Assembly: GCA_900239685.1 (NCBI GenBank)
Contig: OENT01000228.1
Location: 1 to 64,000 of the forward strand
Length of the DNA: 64,000 nt
Source of the DNA: Rotaria macrura
Taxonomy: Eukaryota; Rotifera; Eurotatoria; Philodinida; Philodinidae
Reading direction: 5' to 3'
Every line of letters begins with the position of its first letter. The stretch's first letter is position 1. The translations under genes were made by a program, and so were the position numbers. Of the stretch, positions 12,663 through 25,500 are shown in pieces. The notes below the pieces were generated by a model. The model saw nothing but the letters and a program-made list of their open reading frames with translations. It was not told the DNA's origin and searched no databases.

Positions 12663-13481
12663 TCAGCCATTTGTTGGTGCTAATCGATTAATAAATCCAA
12701 TTGCGTTCAAACAAAGTCGACTGATAAATGGTGGACATGCCGGTTTCTTACATAAATATTCTACACTTTGACGAAGTTCATAGAATATATTTTTTGTATA
12801 TGGATTTCTCTGTGATGTATAGCGTAACGTAAGAAATCGATAATACATGAATATTAAAAGAAAATTTGAACGTGCAACAAATATAGATAACACTAATATT
12901 GGCATAAGTACTATTTCGTTTAAAGCAATGAATCTCAATAAATTTATTTGATTGCCAGTTACACGTGTACATAATTGTTGTATAGCTGGAAAATTATTCA
13001 AGATTTGTGATAAAAATGAACACGAATGTAATAGAGCATATGTTGCTGTTGGTATAAGAACGATTGTCATCGGTGTGCTACTTAAAAATAAAAATGAATA
13101 CATTAAATAATGTGCACTATCTTCACGAAATAGATTGAATAGAAATTCACGTGATAATGCAAAATTAGGTAAACGTTGACGAAGACGTAAAATTGAAGTT
13201 ACAATAGCTGATAGTAATGCTTTAGTATAATAAATATTTGATTCGGAATGAAAAAATGGTAGAACAAACATAACGGTATAAAATATAGTTGCTAAACGTG
13301 ATAATAATAGAACAGCATCCGTTTTACGTTCGAGTAAAACACTTATTATTGATGGTGAAGGAGTTGTACGAGGTGGTGGTGGCGGCGGTGTTGCTGTTGA
13401 TGATGAAGCACTAGCTGATGCTTCATTATTTCGATTTGTTGATGAATCTGAATTACTTGAAACATCTTCCACGAGAACCAT
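12663..13481 (-). CDS. TMEM33: TMEM33 / Krueppel homologue 2 family membrane protein
   Basis: This is a multi-pass protein of the endoplasmic reticulum and nuclear envelope; the family (TMEM33, yeast Pom33/Per33) shapes ER tubules and supports nuclear pore assembly. The 272-residue frame matches the family throughout: DAVLLLSRLATIFYTVMFVL near the start, LRLRQRLPNF, EDSAHYLMYSFLF, FIALNEIVLMP, YYRFLTLRYTSQRNPY, and a conserved end (KPACPPF, INRLAPTNG). Human TMEM33 is 247 residues; the extra length is an N-terminal Ser/Ala-rich and Pro-rich tract (PPPPPP). It is a single exon, unlike its neighbours. The start is the first ATG in frame. It sits 240 bp upstream of the RGS gene on the same strand. 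Confidence 0.95.
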   Translation of the reverse strand: MVLVEDVSSNSDSSTNRNNEASASASSSTATPPPPPPRTTPSPSIISVLLERKTDAVLLLSRLATIFYTVMFVLPFFHSESNIYYTKALLSAIVTSILRLRQRLPNFALSREFLFNLFREDSAHYLMYSFLFLSSTPMTIVLIPTATYALLHSCSFLSQILNNFPAIQQLCTRVTGNQINLLRFIALNEIVLMPILVLSIFVARSNFLLIFMYYRFLTLRYTSQRNPYTKNIFYELRQSVEYLCKKPACPPFISRLCLNAIGFINRLAPTNG

Positions 13482-16400
13482 TGTTTTAATTGAATGTATA
13501 TGTTTATTTAGATTGTTTGAATGTCAATTACATGATAGAGAACAACAACATCAATTCATTGGCGTTACAATCCACGCATAGATAGTGTTGCAAATAGCGA
13601 CTAATAAATTTGTTTTCATATGAGAATTTTATTACATTGCTTTAAATATTAAATATGAATTATTTCTTTTTTTTCATATATCATGTGTTTTTTTATTGAA
13701 AAATCGTATTCGATTCGATGGTAGCGATCCTGAGATTTTTTTTATTGGTCTAGTATCAAAGCGAAAAGAGAAGTAGAAATCGTTTTTTTTCCTTTCATCA
13801 TATGTCAAACGTTATTATGAAACTATACATCAATTCATATTTCAATAAATAAAAGCAGAAATAATCTATAATTCTTAAATCGATGCAGATATGTCAATGA
13901 TACTATTTTCATGATTATTTGGATGATAGGATATATTATATGTGTCAAGATTATTTTGGAATATTTTCTTAGAGAAAACGACACGCATTCTGTGATTTGT
14001 TTCATGATCATTTGTAACTAGTATCTTGCAACAATCATCAATATTTTAAACATCGGTTGACACTCATTATCTGTAGTATGTGCTTGTTTTCGAGTCTTGT
14101 CAACGTAAACTCAGTCGAACTCGATTGGTGTTCTTTCTTTGATTGTTCTTCAATCAACAATTCATTACATAGTAATGTTTTCTCGGGGGGACAATGTTTT
14201 TCATAACAATACAACTACTTTTAAAAGGAACGAAACTGCATGTTTTATTTGAAGAAATCAAAAACGATAGAATAATTCAGTAAGATATGAAATTTTCAGA
14301 ATAGTACAAAGTGTTGATTGTCAATGTTTCCAAGTAGAAAACAGGTGCCTCTTTTTTCGACTCACATTTATCAACGCATGATAATGTGCACCGAGGCATT
14401 TTTCTTGTTTCAGATCGTACACATAGACATCGTCTGGTTGAATATCTATCTCGCTGATTAATAAATCAATGCAACTAGATTCTAGAGAATCATGAGTTAC
14501 ACTTTGTATTTGATTTTAAAAAGCATATGTATGAGGAACATTAACGATTTACATTGAGAGAAATTTATCTGATTTATTCCATGACGTCTATGTGAATAAA
14601 ATAAATATCTTGCGTGTAAAGATTTATTTCCTCTGTTAGAGTTTGCAACTGCATGTATACATTCCAGAACGGAAAAATAGTAAAACAACAGAAAATAGGG
14701 CAGTGTCGTATTTTTATGAACAATAAAACGAATTTTCATGATCAGAATTTTCTTTACCAACATCTGCGTTAATGTTTCGTCTTCAACGACCGTAATCCAT
14801 GAAAGTATTCAAAAAGTTAAGAAGTTTTTCTTTTTTTCATACATAGATTGATATATAAAACAAAATTTCGAAGTAAAATATTTAGTGAATCTCATAGCTG
14901 CATAATATCAAAACGTATTACGACTGTATGTCGATAATCTGTTCCATAGCAGAACAACAATAGAAAGGAATGAATTCGCCTCATTCCTGCCAGTGGTATT
15001 GTTGACTTGACGAGCATTTCAATCGACACAATACATGTCTATAGAAATAGTGTCAACGCAGAAAGGGTCAATGACGAAGTTCATATGATAAGAGTGTAAG
15101 ATTGATTTATATTGTGTTACAAATTTTTCGACAACATTTCTATGGATGATGATACTCAAATTCTGGTCAAAAGTTCATTCAGAAGCAGAATATTTTATCA
15201 AAAAAGAAAGAACAATAGAACGAATCTCGAGGGTAGATTCTGATTGGATATTTTATTAATCCTTTCGAGGTATATTTTAACTACATAGTGAACTGCCAAA
15301 TCAACAATTTTCACTCCTTAAATATTCAAGTTGTAGTTTCAAAAACCATTGAAACAATGGTTAAAACTATTTCGACAAAAACAAGTTGAAAAATCAAATT
15401 CAAATGAATGATCATTAAAAATAGTTTGTTTTCTGTAACATATGTGAAATGTTATTTGAACTCTATTATGAGAATATAACACCAACAATTTATAATATCC
15501 CTATGATATTAATATACATACAAAGAGATGAATCATGTTTTGTTTATCAAAGAATTGTTCATGGCTTCTCTTTATCATTGAAACAATTACTAATTCCAAA
15601 GCAACTAAAATAAGTTTTATTGTCGCTGATTCAATGTTGTTGAGGAGTTTTAATCGATTGATTTTTTTCTGAAAAATGTCATTATTTAACATGCCACTGA
15701 ATGCGAACTGTATCTCATTCAAGCTCTCTCACACTCTCAATATAGTTTATATCTGGTAAGTAGTTCGTTAGATAATTATAATTGCTCATCAATACCGAAT
15801 TTTTTTATAGGTTCATCTAGAGGACAGTAGTGAACAAGCATAAAATTTAAATTCGAATCTGCCATCTTGCAGACGCAAATGAAAGTATATTGAAGAAGAA
15901 ATGTTGTTTCCACTCAGCATCAGTTCTTCAAGTATCAGTATGAAAGCGTAAAATACAATGTAAGACAGTTGAGTGATAAATATGTATTAACTTGTTATTT
16001 CTCAATGCATCAAGTAGTTTTTGCACCCTACTTTCCTCAATTTTATTTCCATTCACGCTCAATTTCATGAGTGTCTATGTCAAAATATGCAAATAAATGT
16101 GGGTAACTTTAGATCGGATGATTGATCACTTTATTGTGTTGTAAGGCATTTACTAGATATTATGCTCCAATGTATCGGATTTTATTACTAGCCAGGTCAA
16201 GTGTGGTCAATGACTATGTGTACAAAAAAAAAAATAATAAAAATTTGATGTGAGATATCGAAATGATAAAAAATTACTTCATTGTTTTGCAGGGCAACAG
16301 CTAGATGTTGTACTCCACTGTCTCCTGTTTCACACTTGGCCAGATTTAATGTTGTTAGTGTCTGTACGTGACAATGAAAACTTACATGAAAAAGATCGAG

Positions 16401-16490
16401 CTTGATAATTAATCACATTATTGTTCTGCAAGTCATCAGCTAAATGTTTTGCTCAACTAGTTTTGATTTTATTGTTGCCTAGCTTCAGTT
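13482..16490. other. non-genic region with coding-like fragments
   Basis: No complete gene found. Minus-strand coding-like sequence at 14330-14763 is listed separately. A minus-strand open frame at 15501-15722 has no recognisable features. The rest is AT-rich. Confidence 0.5.
14330..14763 (-). pseudogene. possible secreted-protein fragment, broken model
   Basis: Two adjacent minus-strand open stretches look coding but do not join. The first starts at the ATG at 14763 and has a hydrophobic run (LPYFLLFYYFSVLECIHA) like a signal peptide, then a likely donor GTAAATC near 14543. The second, about 14500 down to 14330, is a different open frame with two cysteines (ESSCIDLLISEIDI, QEKCLGAHYHALIN) and a possible donor GTGAGT. 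No donor/acceptor pair I tried links them in phase without a stop. It is either a decayed gene or two unrelated chance frames. Confidence 0.25.
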
Positions 16491-16498
16491 TTGTGAGG

Positions 16499-17968
16499 GT
16501 TTCTCACGGAAAAATTTTTCGGGAAAAACCGCGGTCAACCGTTGTTATTTTCACTTAACCTCGGTTTTTCCTAGAAAATCGCAGTGTCACTGAACAAAAT
16601 ACGGTTAACAGCGTTTTTTCTCGCTGCGTTTTTAATTAACTGCAGTTTCTTAAACGAAGACCACGATATTAGAAAACGCGGCTCGACTTCGTTTCCCAAA
16701 ACCGCAGTGAACACCATTATAACCGCGATAGTGGGAAACTCGGCTAGACGGGGTTTTGAGAACCGCAGTGAATACTATTGTAAACACGATACTGAGAAAC
16801 GCGGTTAGTCTGGATTTTCCGACATGGACATTATCGCAATTTTAACTTTGGCATCCAACCTTGCAGTTTCAGATCGCATGAAATGCTGTTAATATCGTTT
16901 TAACTGTAGTCACGAATGAGTGCCTCTTATGTGAAATGTATTTTGAGAAAACAAAGATTTTTTAAAATAAAATTTGACAGCGAAATGAAATGTACAATTC
17001 AGAAAAAAACTCCGTATTGAGTTTCTGGACCAGGAGAGGATGTCATTTAATTTTATTAATGAATTGTATTTTCGTAAAGTAGATCTCATTTCAGAGGGAA
17101 TCAGTGCAAATGACTAGCAGTCAAGCCGGAAATAGCTGATCTCTTTTTATTCTTAATTATTTTAAAATTAAAAAATCAAGGAAAAAATCAATGATTCTAT
17201 CAACGTGATAAAGTTTTGTATCCTTGTTGTTCAAAATATAAATCAAGGGTGAAACAGGTTAAACAAGATTTTTTGATTTTCCTGCTTTAATTTTTTTCTG
17301 ATTTCTGTGATTTTTTAAGTTTTTTGTTGATTTCTCCGATTTCATTAATTGTAATCAATCGATTAAAAATTTAAAAAAATAAGAAAAATCTCAAAATCAG
17401 AAATTAGTTGTTTTCCCTTGCTTGATCAGCTTATAAGGCAGATTCGCTGATAGATTTGTGTGCACAAATATGATCGAGTGGTTTGTATAGTCACATACGA
17501 AGTTAGAGAAGTAGAGGTATATGAGAAAAATTAGTGTTCGTAACCAGCCTCGAAGAAAAATAAATAAAAGATATATAATTAGATTGCTTACTGGCCGACT
17601 AAGTGAAAAACGAGCAATAAAGATAGTTTCCTGTAAAAATTACCTGTACTAAGATCTTAGTAAGCAATACTATGCAAGTGTAAATAATTTTGGTTAATTT
17701 TTTTTCACAGTTTTAGTACATTATAAAAAGCCACTCTGTACTGTAGTGTCAAGAAATCCTCGGTATTTCGGTTTACAAAAAACGCGGCAGTCAGACCGCG
17801 AATGCGGTTTTTTAAAACCCCGTTCTACCGCGTCTTGAAAAAACAGCGGTTTTTGCTGTTTTTGGAGAGACGAATAAACGGTCAGACTCCAGCGTTTCGA
17901 AATACTGATTCAAACTGCGGTTTTGAAAAACGCATTTAACCACGTTTTTTTAGCGAATTTTTTTCCGT
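16499..17968. mobile_element. decayed foldback element
   Basis: The left end (about 16506) begins cacggaaaaatttttcggg and the right end, reverse-complemented (about 17968), begins cacggaaaaaaattcgct. Both arms (16506-16830 and 17755-17968) carry many copies of a motif like aaaaccgcggt in opposite orientation, with many mismatches. The centre (about 17140-17420) is almost pure A/T. No transposase and no clear target duplication are visible. The 74-codon frame at 16584-16808 lies inside the arm and is not a gene. Confidence 0.6.
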
Positions 17969-18329
17969 GGTTAGACTGAAAGGATAGGGTCTGAAAACCA
18001 TAACTCACTTGTGTCTGCCTGTTTGTAACAACCACAAAAACACTCATTTCTGTGGTAAAAATGACCATTTTTATCCCGGGCAAATAAAAATTAAGAAGGA
18101 CGCCCAATACGACTAGTCTGAGGCGTCAACACTACTTGTTAGGTCTTGTCTGAAACATCTAACTTACCCATCAAGACTGATTGTCTATAGGCAAAATATC
18201 TTGCAACTACGTCTAGACTAGTCGAAAAATTCTTAATACCCATCATGTCCAGTCCGTTTTTTCGCCTTGCTGAGCCTTGACTAGCCAGCAGATTAGAAAA
18301 AGGAGAAAAGAAGGGCGAAGAAAGATTCA

Positions 18330-18440
18330 TGGGGTGTGGATATGGGCGTGTGTGTGGGGTATTGGTTTTGGATATAGTTCGTGTGTGTATTCCGCGGTGT
18401 TGTCACACACTTACTCACTTATACCCTCTATTGTTTTCAG
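18330..18440. repeat. GT-rich dispersed repeat, copy 1
   Basis: The sequence tgtggatatgggcgtgtgtg followed by ggttttgg and gtgtgtgtatt resembles, in the same order, the reverse complement of 28900-28990 (tgtggatctgggtgggtgct, tttttggttatg, gtgtgtgtgtt). Both flanks are otherwise unlike. This suggests two diverged copies of one dispersed repeat. Confidence 0.45.
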
Positions 18441-18744
18441 CAGCAAAATCTCGGATTCTTCTGATGTTTTTTTTGAGTTTTCATTGAATAAAATATTTTG
18501 CTTTATTTCAGTTTTATTGAGTTGAATTGAATTCGATTAATTGAACAAATATTAACAGTGAAAGTCAAGCGAAGTGATCCGTATCGAGAATCGAAATCTA
18601 GATCATAGCTTCTTTACTCACGCTCATCAATCTTATCTTTCGTACATTCGAGCACAAAGAGAAAGGAACATGTTGTTGTTCTGAGTGTCAGTCGTCTGCT
18701 TTAATAAAATGCAAGTTCTACCAATGAATTAATAAAACGATGAA

Positions 18745-18914
18745 ATGGACCTAAAAGTTAACTGTCACGGCTGTTGTTCCAAAAAAAGACTTTCTTCGCG
18801 TGAAACTCATGTTTATTCTTCATTACCTACATCTGTGGGTGATGCTTTCTACGACTTTAATCATACTAAACTAGAAATTTGGCTTTTAAACTATTGGAGA
18901 GATAAGAATAGTGA
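18745..18914 (+). CDS. possible orphan first exon
   Basis: From the ATG at 18745 the frame reads as plausible coding sequence, with CHGCC near the start and KLEIWLLNYWRDKN at its end, then meets a donor-like GTGAGTC at 18911. The last motif is loosely like the start of PDE5/11-type phosphodiesterases, but that is a weak resemblance. No second exon could be found before the next gene. It may be a gene fragment. Confidence 0.25.
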
Positions 18915-19500
18915 GTCAAAAACATTAAACGGATGAAATCTCGACATATCTAATAGAATAAAAAACAAAACGACAACTGTCGCATATTGCATGGGATTTT
19001 CGGTGACTCAGTTTAGAAAATTAACACTGGAAGATTCTCATGATTCATTTAAACCATAGAATCAATAGGAGTACACAAACATTTTCTCTTTCATGGTTAT
19101 GCATCTAATATTATATGAATAGATGAGACTTACTTTTTCTCGTCCTAAATATAGATTACAACGAAATTTCCACTTTTTTTTGAGGGTATTTTCTTTTCTT
19201 ATCTGTCTGTAGATTATAAGAGTGACTTTGTGTATTATTTATCGGTATATATAAATAGCAACTTTTTCCTTGCTCAAATGAAATTATAAAAAATAAGTAA
19301 AAGAATTTGGATTTCATACTTTTTCATGAAAATAAAATCTATCATCGTTTAGACTTGACTTTTTGCATACTGTTTCATTTTCTCGGCGAAGACAGATTGG
19401 CCGTAGCCGATAAAAAGTGATTGATTCTACAAGCAATTAACGCAAGTGATAATTAATAGAATATTCTTCCACTTTCCAATCATTTCAGTTTAGTTTGTAA

Positions 19501-22500
19501 ATGGCTTATCAAGTTTCTAATATGATCGCACCAGATTCTAATGACCCCGAAAGCAAATACATTGGTGAAATTTGTGAATTATTAGGCATTGAGGAAATCG
19601 ATAATCTATCAGATGTCATAGCGAAGCATCTACTTAAAAATGGACGTCAAGCTTTGATTGAATATCGTGATCAAATCGTGCCTCTAGACTTTGAGATTCA
19701 AATGAAAAATGACGGTAAATCAGAATTACTCCAGATTCTGAAACGTTATTTCCATCAACAATGGAAACAGATTCCATTTGATTGGTTCCAAAGTTTTATG
19801 AATGCACATCAATCGGAAGAAGACCACGAAAGTATGAACGCATTTTATTGCGGTTAGCTGACTATGGATCGAATTTTTTAAAGAAATGTCCAGTGTTTTC
19901 GATTGTTCTACAAATTGTTTTCGAATTCGATGATGAAATGATTATCAATGACAATGTGTTCAATGGGATTTGGAATTCATTTATCTGTGATGGATACAAC
20001 GTAGCATTGAATGATTCGGATAAATATCTTGTACCTGCAGTAAAAAAGAAGTACATAAACGCATTCGATAGTGTACTGTTTCAGGCATTGCGTGAATGTT
20101 TCCGCGAGCCGATGGTGACCTTATATAAACAGTGTAGCATTACTAGTCGACGAAATCTTCTAGAAATAACTCTGGATTCTCTGGGGAAACGTGGGTGGAG
20201 AGCTGGTCTTGAAGATAATAGCGTAGTTGAACTCATTGCAGAAGTAAAATATCAAAGATTGATAAATCGGCGTGATAAGTATCTTAAGAAAGAAAAACTC
20301 TTTGATATTATTTCACTATCTCCTCCCACATCAAAGTTAGATGACCCTGCGCCTGCACCCGTTGCTCTCGATCCAAACAGACTTATCAATTCTGAACCAT
20401 CATTGACAGGTAACGCTAGGACCTTAGTCGGGTTTGAGTATCTCTTTATAGTTTAACATTCTTGTTCTATGTTTTTGCTCGACCAGGTTTCGGTCAATTC
20501 AGGAATCCACCAAGCAATCGATCAACCAAACCAAATTCCACCCAATTCGATCCTACGCCAGCCTCGATACAATTCAGTCAACTAACACTGAATTCTTCTG
20601 ATTCTTCTGTGAATTCATCAGTATCTGAATATGCAAACGCTCAAAAAATCCATTCAGGTTAGTGGGAAACAATTTCGCTTCAATAAGGTTAGCGATTTTT
20701 GCGATAGGTAATCCCGAAGAGAACTCACCAGCCCTGGTATATATTCCATCTTTACCAACCAGTGAATCATATCCTGACGGCTTAGAAGAAACCATTCGTT
20801 CACGATTAAAGAATTTGTTTCAAGTTCAAGTCTCGCAGATAGAATGCTTCACAGATATCGGTGTTGGTATTGTTCGTTTAAACCAACAAAATGATAAATC
20901 TTATTTAGTCGATAATCTACAAACGATTTCATTAGCTCCAAAAGATCATGTTCAAATTAATTTCGTCGAAGAATTAGAAATTATTTGTTATTTAATTTTC
21001 GACGTAAAACAACTTGATCTGACAAATAATACCATTGCAAAACGATGGATGAACGTATTTAAATCGAAACGTTCACCTAATTTCGAAACTCTATCAATAC
21101 AGTTTCCGAACATCATCAAAGTAACTTTGTTTTCGATTGATGAGGCTCAAGACGCATTACGACTGGGTATTATTTCAATTAACGATGAAACTGTTGCTCG
21201 AATATTACTTCGAGCCGATTGTAGCTATTTAGAAGAAATTCCTCGTTCAACACCGAAAATCAACTCAGAAAGATTGTTTTGTCATATTGCCACACAACTT
21301 GATATGAACGATCGTTTACGAACGAATCGAGACCATTGCCAACAACAAGCCAATGCACTTTTTCAGCAAATTTCATCGTTACCACCAGAAATGAAGAAAC
21401 TAAAGTCACTTTTTCATATTCAATATAATGAAGAATCATCCAATGCTCTTATACTCGCGCCATCGACGGTCTACAGATGGTTAGCAATGAAATTTGTTAA
21501 TATTAAAAATGAATGCATATTCAAAACAGCAAATATTTCATGTAAATTAATCATTAAACCAGTACCGAATGATCTTCCACCAGCAATGATTTTTAATCAT
21601 AGTATATTTCAAAAATCCATCAAAGATAATGATTATAAACGCATTGGTGAAAATCTTGTTGTTGAAATAACTGATCTTCGTGTATACGACAATTGCTTGA
21701 ATATTCGAGTCATTGAAATAAATCATGATTATGAACAATTGAGATTACAAATTGTTCCGTATACAGCTATCATCGATCCTGACGGCACGGATATTAATGA
21801 AGAGAATTGGTATTGCACTCGAATGCTGGATTACAAACCTGATATTGCACAATTCGATCCACGTCATCCAGTATTTCGTTACAAATGGAACTCGAAAATT
21901 TGGTTAGAGCAGTTCGAAAAAGTCACCGAACAGTTTGCAAATACAAATATCCCCGATGAACGACGTAAACACGATTTGTTTCGTCGTATGCTTCGTGTTA
22001 CTGTTATGTTAAAAACAATAGATGCTATCCGAAACAGTAAATACTATCTCGAAGATACATCAACCAAAACTGAAATTAAAATCGAACCACCAGCTCCTCT
22101 CATCACAATTGTTTACAGTCATCAATCAAAACTAACTGAATCATCTGAAGTAACTGATCGATTACCGCCATTCGAATCGACCACTGTTGGAGTTATGAAT
22201 GAAGATTGTCTTATTTCATATGAGAAACTCGCATCGGCCGGTTTAAAACCGCTTCTTCTTAACATGGCAAACGCTACGACGCCTGGTGGGGGTTATCGTA
22301 AAGGTGATGGTGCACAAGAAGAGAATCTTTTCCGTCGCTCGAACTATCATCTTAGTCTTGATCCCACTGTCGATCATCAAAAAGATCTATTGAGCAACAG
22401 CGAATGGTTTCAATGTTCAGCAACAACAAGACTCGAACGATTGGATATCAATAAATCGTTCTATCCAATGGATGAATACGGAGGTATATACACATCAGGC

Positions 22501-25500
22501 ATTACCGTTCTACGAGGTACGGAAGCAAGCGGGTATCCATTCCTGTCGAAACCGCTCTACAATGTTTGCTCATTGGCAATTGCTGCCTATCGTGCTCCGC
22601 CTGTTCACGATGACGCTCGTCTCACGTTAAAATTTTCTATTGGTACGCGCAAGAAGATCGAGAATTTTTTTTCGATAGCACATAAGCATGGTCATGATTC
22701 TCTCGTACTATCGGCTCTCGGCTGTGGCGCATTTAAAAACCCGTAAGTGCTGTCGATGAGAAGGAAAGGTATTCAAATATTTTTTAACGCTTTCATCTCT
22801 AGTCCCGAACATATCGCCTTGATTTTTAAATCAGTTATTACTCAATATGCTGGATTCTTCCAGAATATTATTTTCTCGATCATTGACGACCACAACACCG
22901 GTCAGCGAATGAATCCGAACGGGAACTTTATGCCGTTTAAAAAAATATTAGATGGTCGCACCTTTCACCCAGTAACGAATCCGACTGTTGGAATGGCCTT
23001 AGGACCTTATTATACAACAGAATTGAGAAAAAAGGGTAAATCTCTACGTTTCAATGATGTGAGCATCTTGAATTTGCCTATGTGTGACTATGCTACGAGA
23101 TGTCGAGATTTGCATGATTCACAACACCGTCAATCGTATGCTCATCCACCATTATGTCCATTGGGATCAGAATGCATTGAAGACAAGAATGACGTTCATC
23201 TCCAATCGTTCATCCATCGTAGAGCATGTCCTCAGAGTGGTCGATGTGAACTCACCGACGATCATCAACATATGCTTGATTATGTTCATCCTAGTTTCTG
23301 TTCCGAAGGTGGACTTTGTACTAATATGAAAACATCGCATTTAATTCAATATCAGCACTTGCCATTATGTCCAGATGGATTGGAATGCCAACTTAATTTA
23401 AATATGGAGGACGAGCATCAATCGAAATATCGCCATTGTCAAATTGTCTGCCAATTCGGCAGAAATTGTGTTCGTTTTCACGATCAAGATCACATTAAAC
23501 GCCAGTCACATCCATTCAAAACACCTTGCCATCACACTCCATTTTCTTGTGAATTATTTGTTGAATATCTACAATCGAGTAGTTTACACGAGGATTACAC
23601 TCTGAATCGAAAGGAATTCAAAGCTCTTGAAAATCATTGTCTTCTTAATTCTCACGTATGCCCATGGGGTCGTCAGTGTAACGATACAACTGCGAAACAT
23701 CTGTCAACAACGATTCATATTGCACGAAAGGTGTGTCCTGATGGAGATAAGTCGTGTCCACATTTAACCGATGAAGATCATCTCGAATCTTTCAGTCACA
23801 CTGGCGTACGAGATATTCGACTTGAATGTCGTAATTCCGCCGCCGTATGCCAAGATCTAAAGAAACCTATGCACATGATAAAATATCGACATAATTACAG
23901 GCAAGACTTTTTGGGCGTCGCACAATATTCTGGGTTGAATCAAGCAATAGATTTTGTATTCAATCAAGGCTATATGACTCGAATTCTGCAAGAATATTTC
24001 GACACAACCCATGGAATTAAATGGTCAAGTGTTTCCATTCCAAATAATTTACTCAGCTGGATTTCAGCTCTTCAACCTGTTCATCGATGCTCTGCAACGA
24101 TTTTTGAATCAATTCTTCTTCATGGTCATGTCATGAGTCGAGCACATATGGATCGGTTGGAAGAGGAAAAAATCGTTGCACACAGTGCCTATGAACACAG
24201 TAGTGTGCGGGAAATCGTTTCTAAGCATGTACCTGCTGTAGAAGAAAATGTTCGAGATTTTATTAATGCACTTATCGCAATGGAGTTTAGCAAAAACCGC
24301 GATAAAATAACTTTCATACCACATTCCGATGAGAAACAGATACAATACCGTATTTATTCGACAAGAGAGGCAATGAAAACCGCACTAAAGCCAGAAGAAA
24401 TTGAAGAAATTTGTAATTGTGTAATTCAAGTAGCTCAAGCATCAATCACATTACATTCGAACAAAACAGGTATCGGTCATCCACCGGATGTTGAACTAGG
24501 CACCAATCAGCATATATTCGCAATTCTTGGTCCACATACAGGTCAATATTATGGTGATATTGTCATTGTATTTAAACGTGAGATTATGCTTCATCCCGAT
24601 TCGAATTTTACAATGCAAGCTGCTACAACGTATACATCAGGGAAGGCTTATAAATCTCGTCCCTGGCTTCAAGATCCCGTTTCGAAAGACAGTCGTCTTA
24701 ACAGTTTTCATCAAACCAAACTGCATTGCTCCGTACCGGGTTATGAGTCCGTCACTGCATTAGAACTTATCGCCATTACCGGAGGACAGAAACATCCAAT
24801 GAAAGCCGAACTTAAAAACATAGTTCAGCGATGGATAACTTCCGATTCTCACCAAGTAATCGAAACACATTTACCGCAGTTGATGCCTCTGAGTTATATT
24901 GATCATATATATATGCCGAAAAATGTATTCAGTTCATTATCTTTGGTCGCTCAAAATAATGCGAAAAAAATTTTTGGATCTAGATTGATAGTGACAGAAC
25001 ATGCCGTCGATCTCAATCTTGAATCACTCGGAATTACCAAACCTGATGATTCACGTAAAGATTATGAAAAGTATATTCTCGACGAACTTGCAGGATTAAT
25101 TCGTAAACAAGAAAAAACAGTATCTATCGATCAACATCTGAAATATTATGGGATGACATTCACTATGTCACCGTCAAACTTTCAAACGCAGGTTATTAGT
25201 CCAATGACAATTTCCCAATCACATTCGAGATGTTTATCGTTATCGAAAAATCAATCGAATTCTAATGATTGTGTTTATATCTACTGGAAAGCAATCGGCG
25301 GTGATTTCATGTTAATATTAACAAATGAACGGATTGAAGCTGAAAAAGTACAAAAGAATCTGGAATACCTCACTTGCTATATCGCTTCACTTGCAACTGT
25401 TACTGGCACCGATCTTGGTTATCATGAGCGTCATACATATATCAGTAATTATCCTCCTGCAAGTCATAGTATCGTTCTTCAAAGACAGCAATTTAAAGTT

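Larger units (their letters stand above)
17969..19500. other. spacer upstream of the PARG fusion gene
   Basis: No complete gene found. It contains a GT-rich repeat at 18330-18440, a coding-like exon at 18745-18914 and probably the promoter of the plus-strand gene starting at 19501. A pyrimidine-rich acceptor (ccaatcatttcag) ends at 19488, 12 nt before that ATG. Confidence 0.5.

Noticed and set aside
18330..18380. TGTGGG-like words suggesting telomeric repeat
   Set aside because: Only a few irregular GT-rich words with no regular period; genes continue on both sides.
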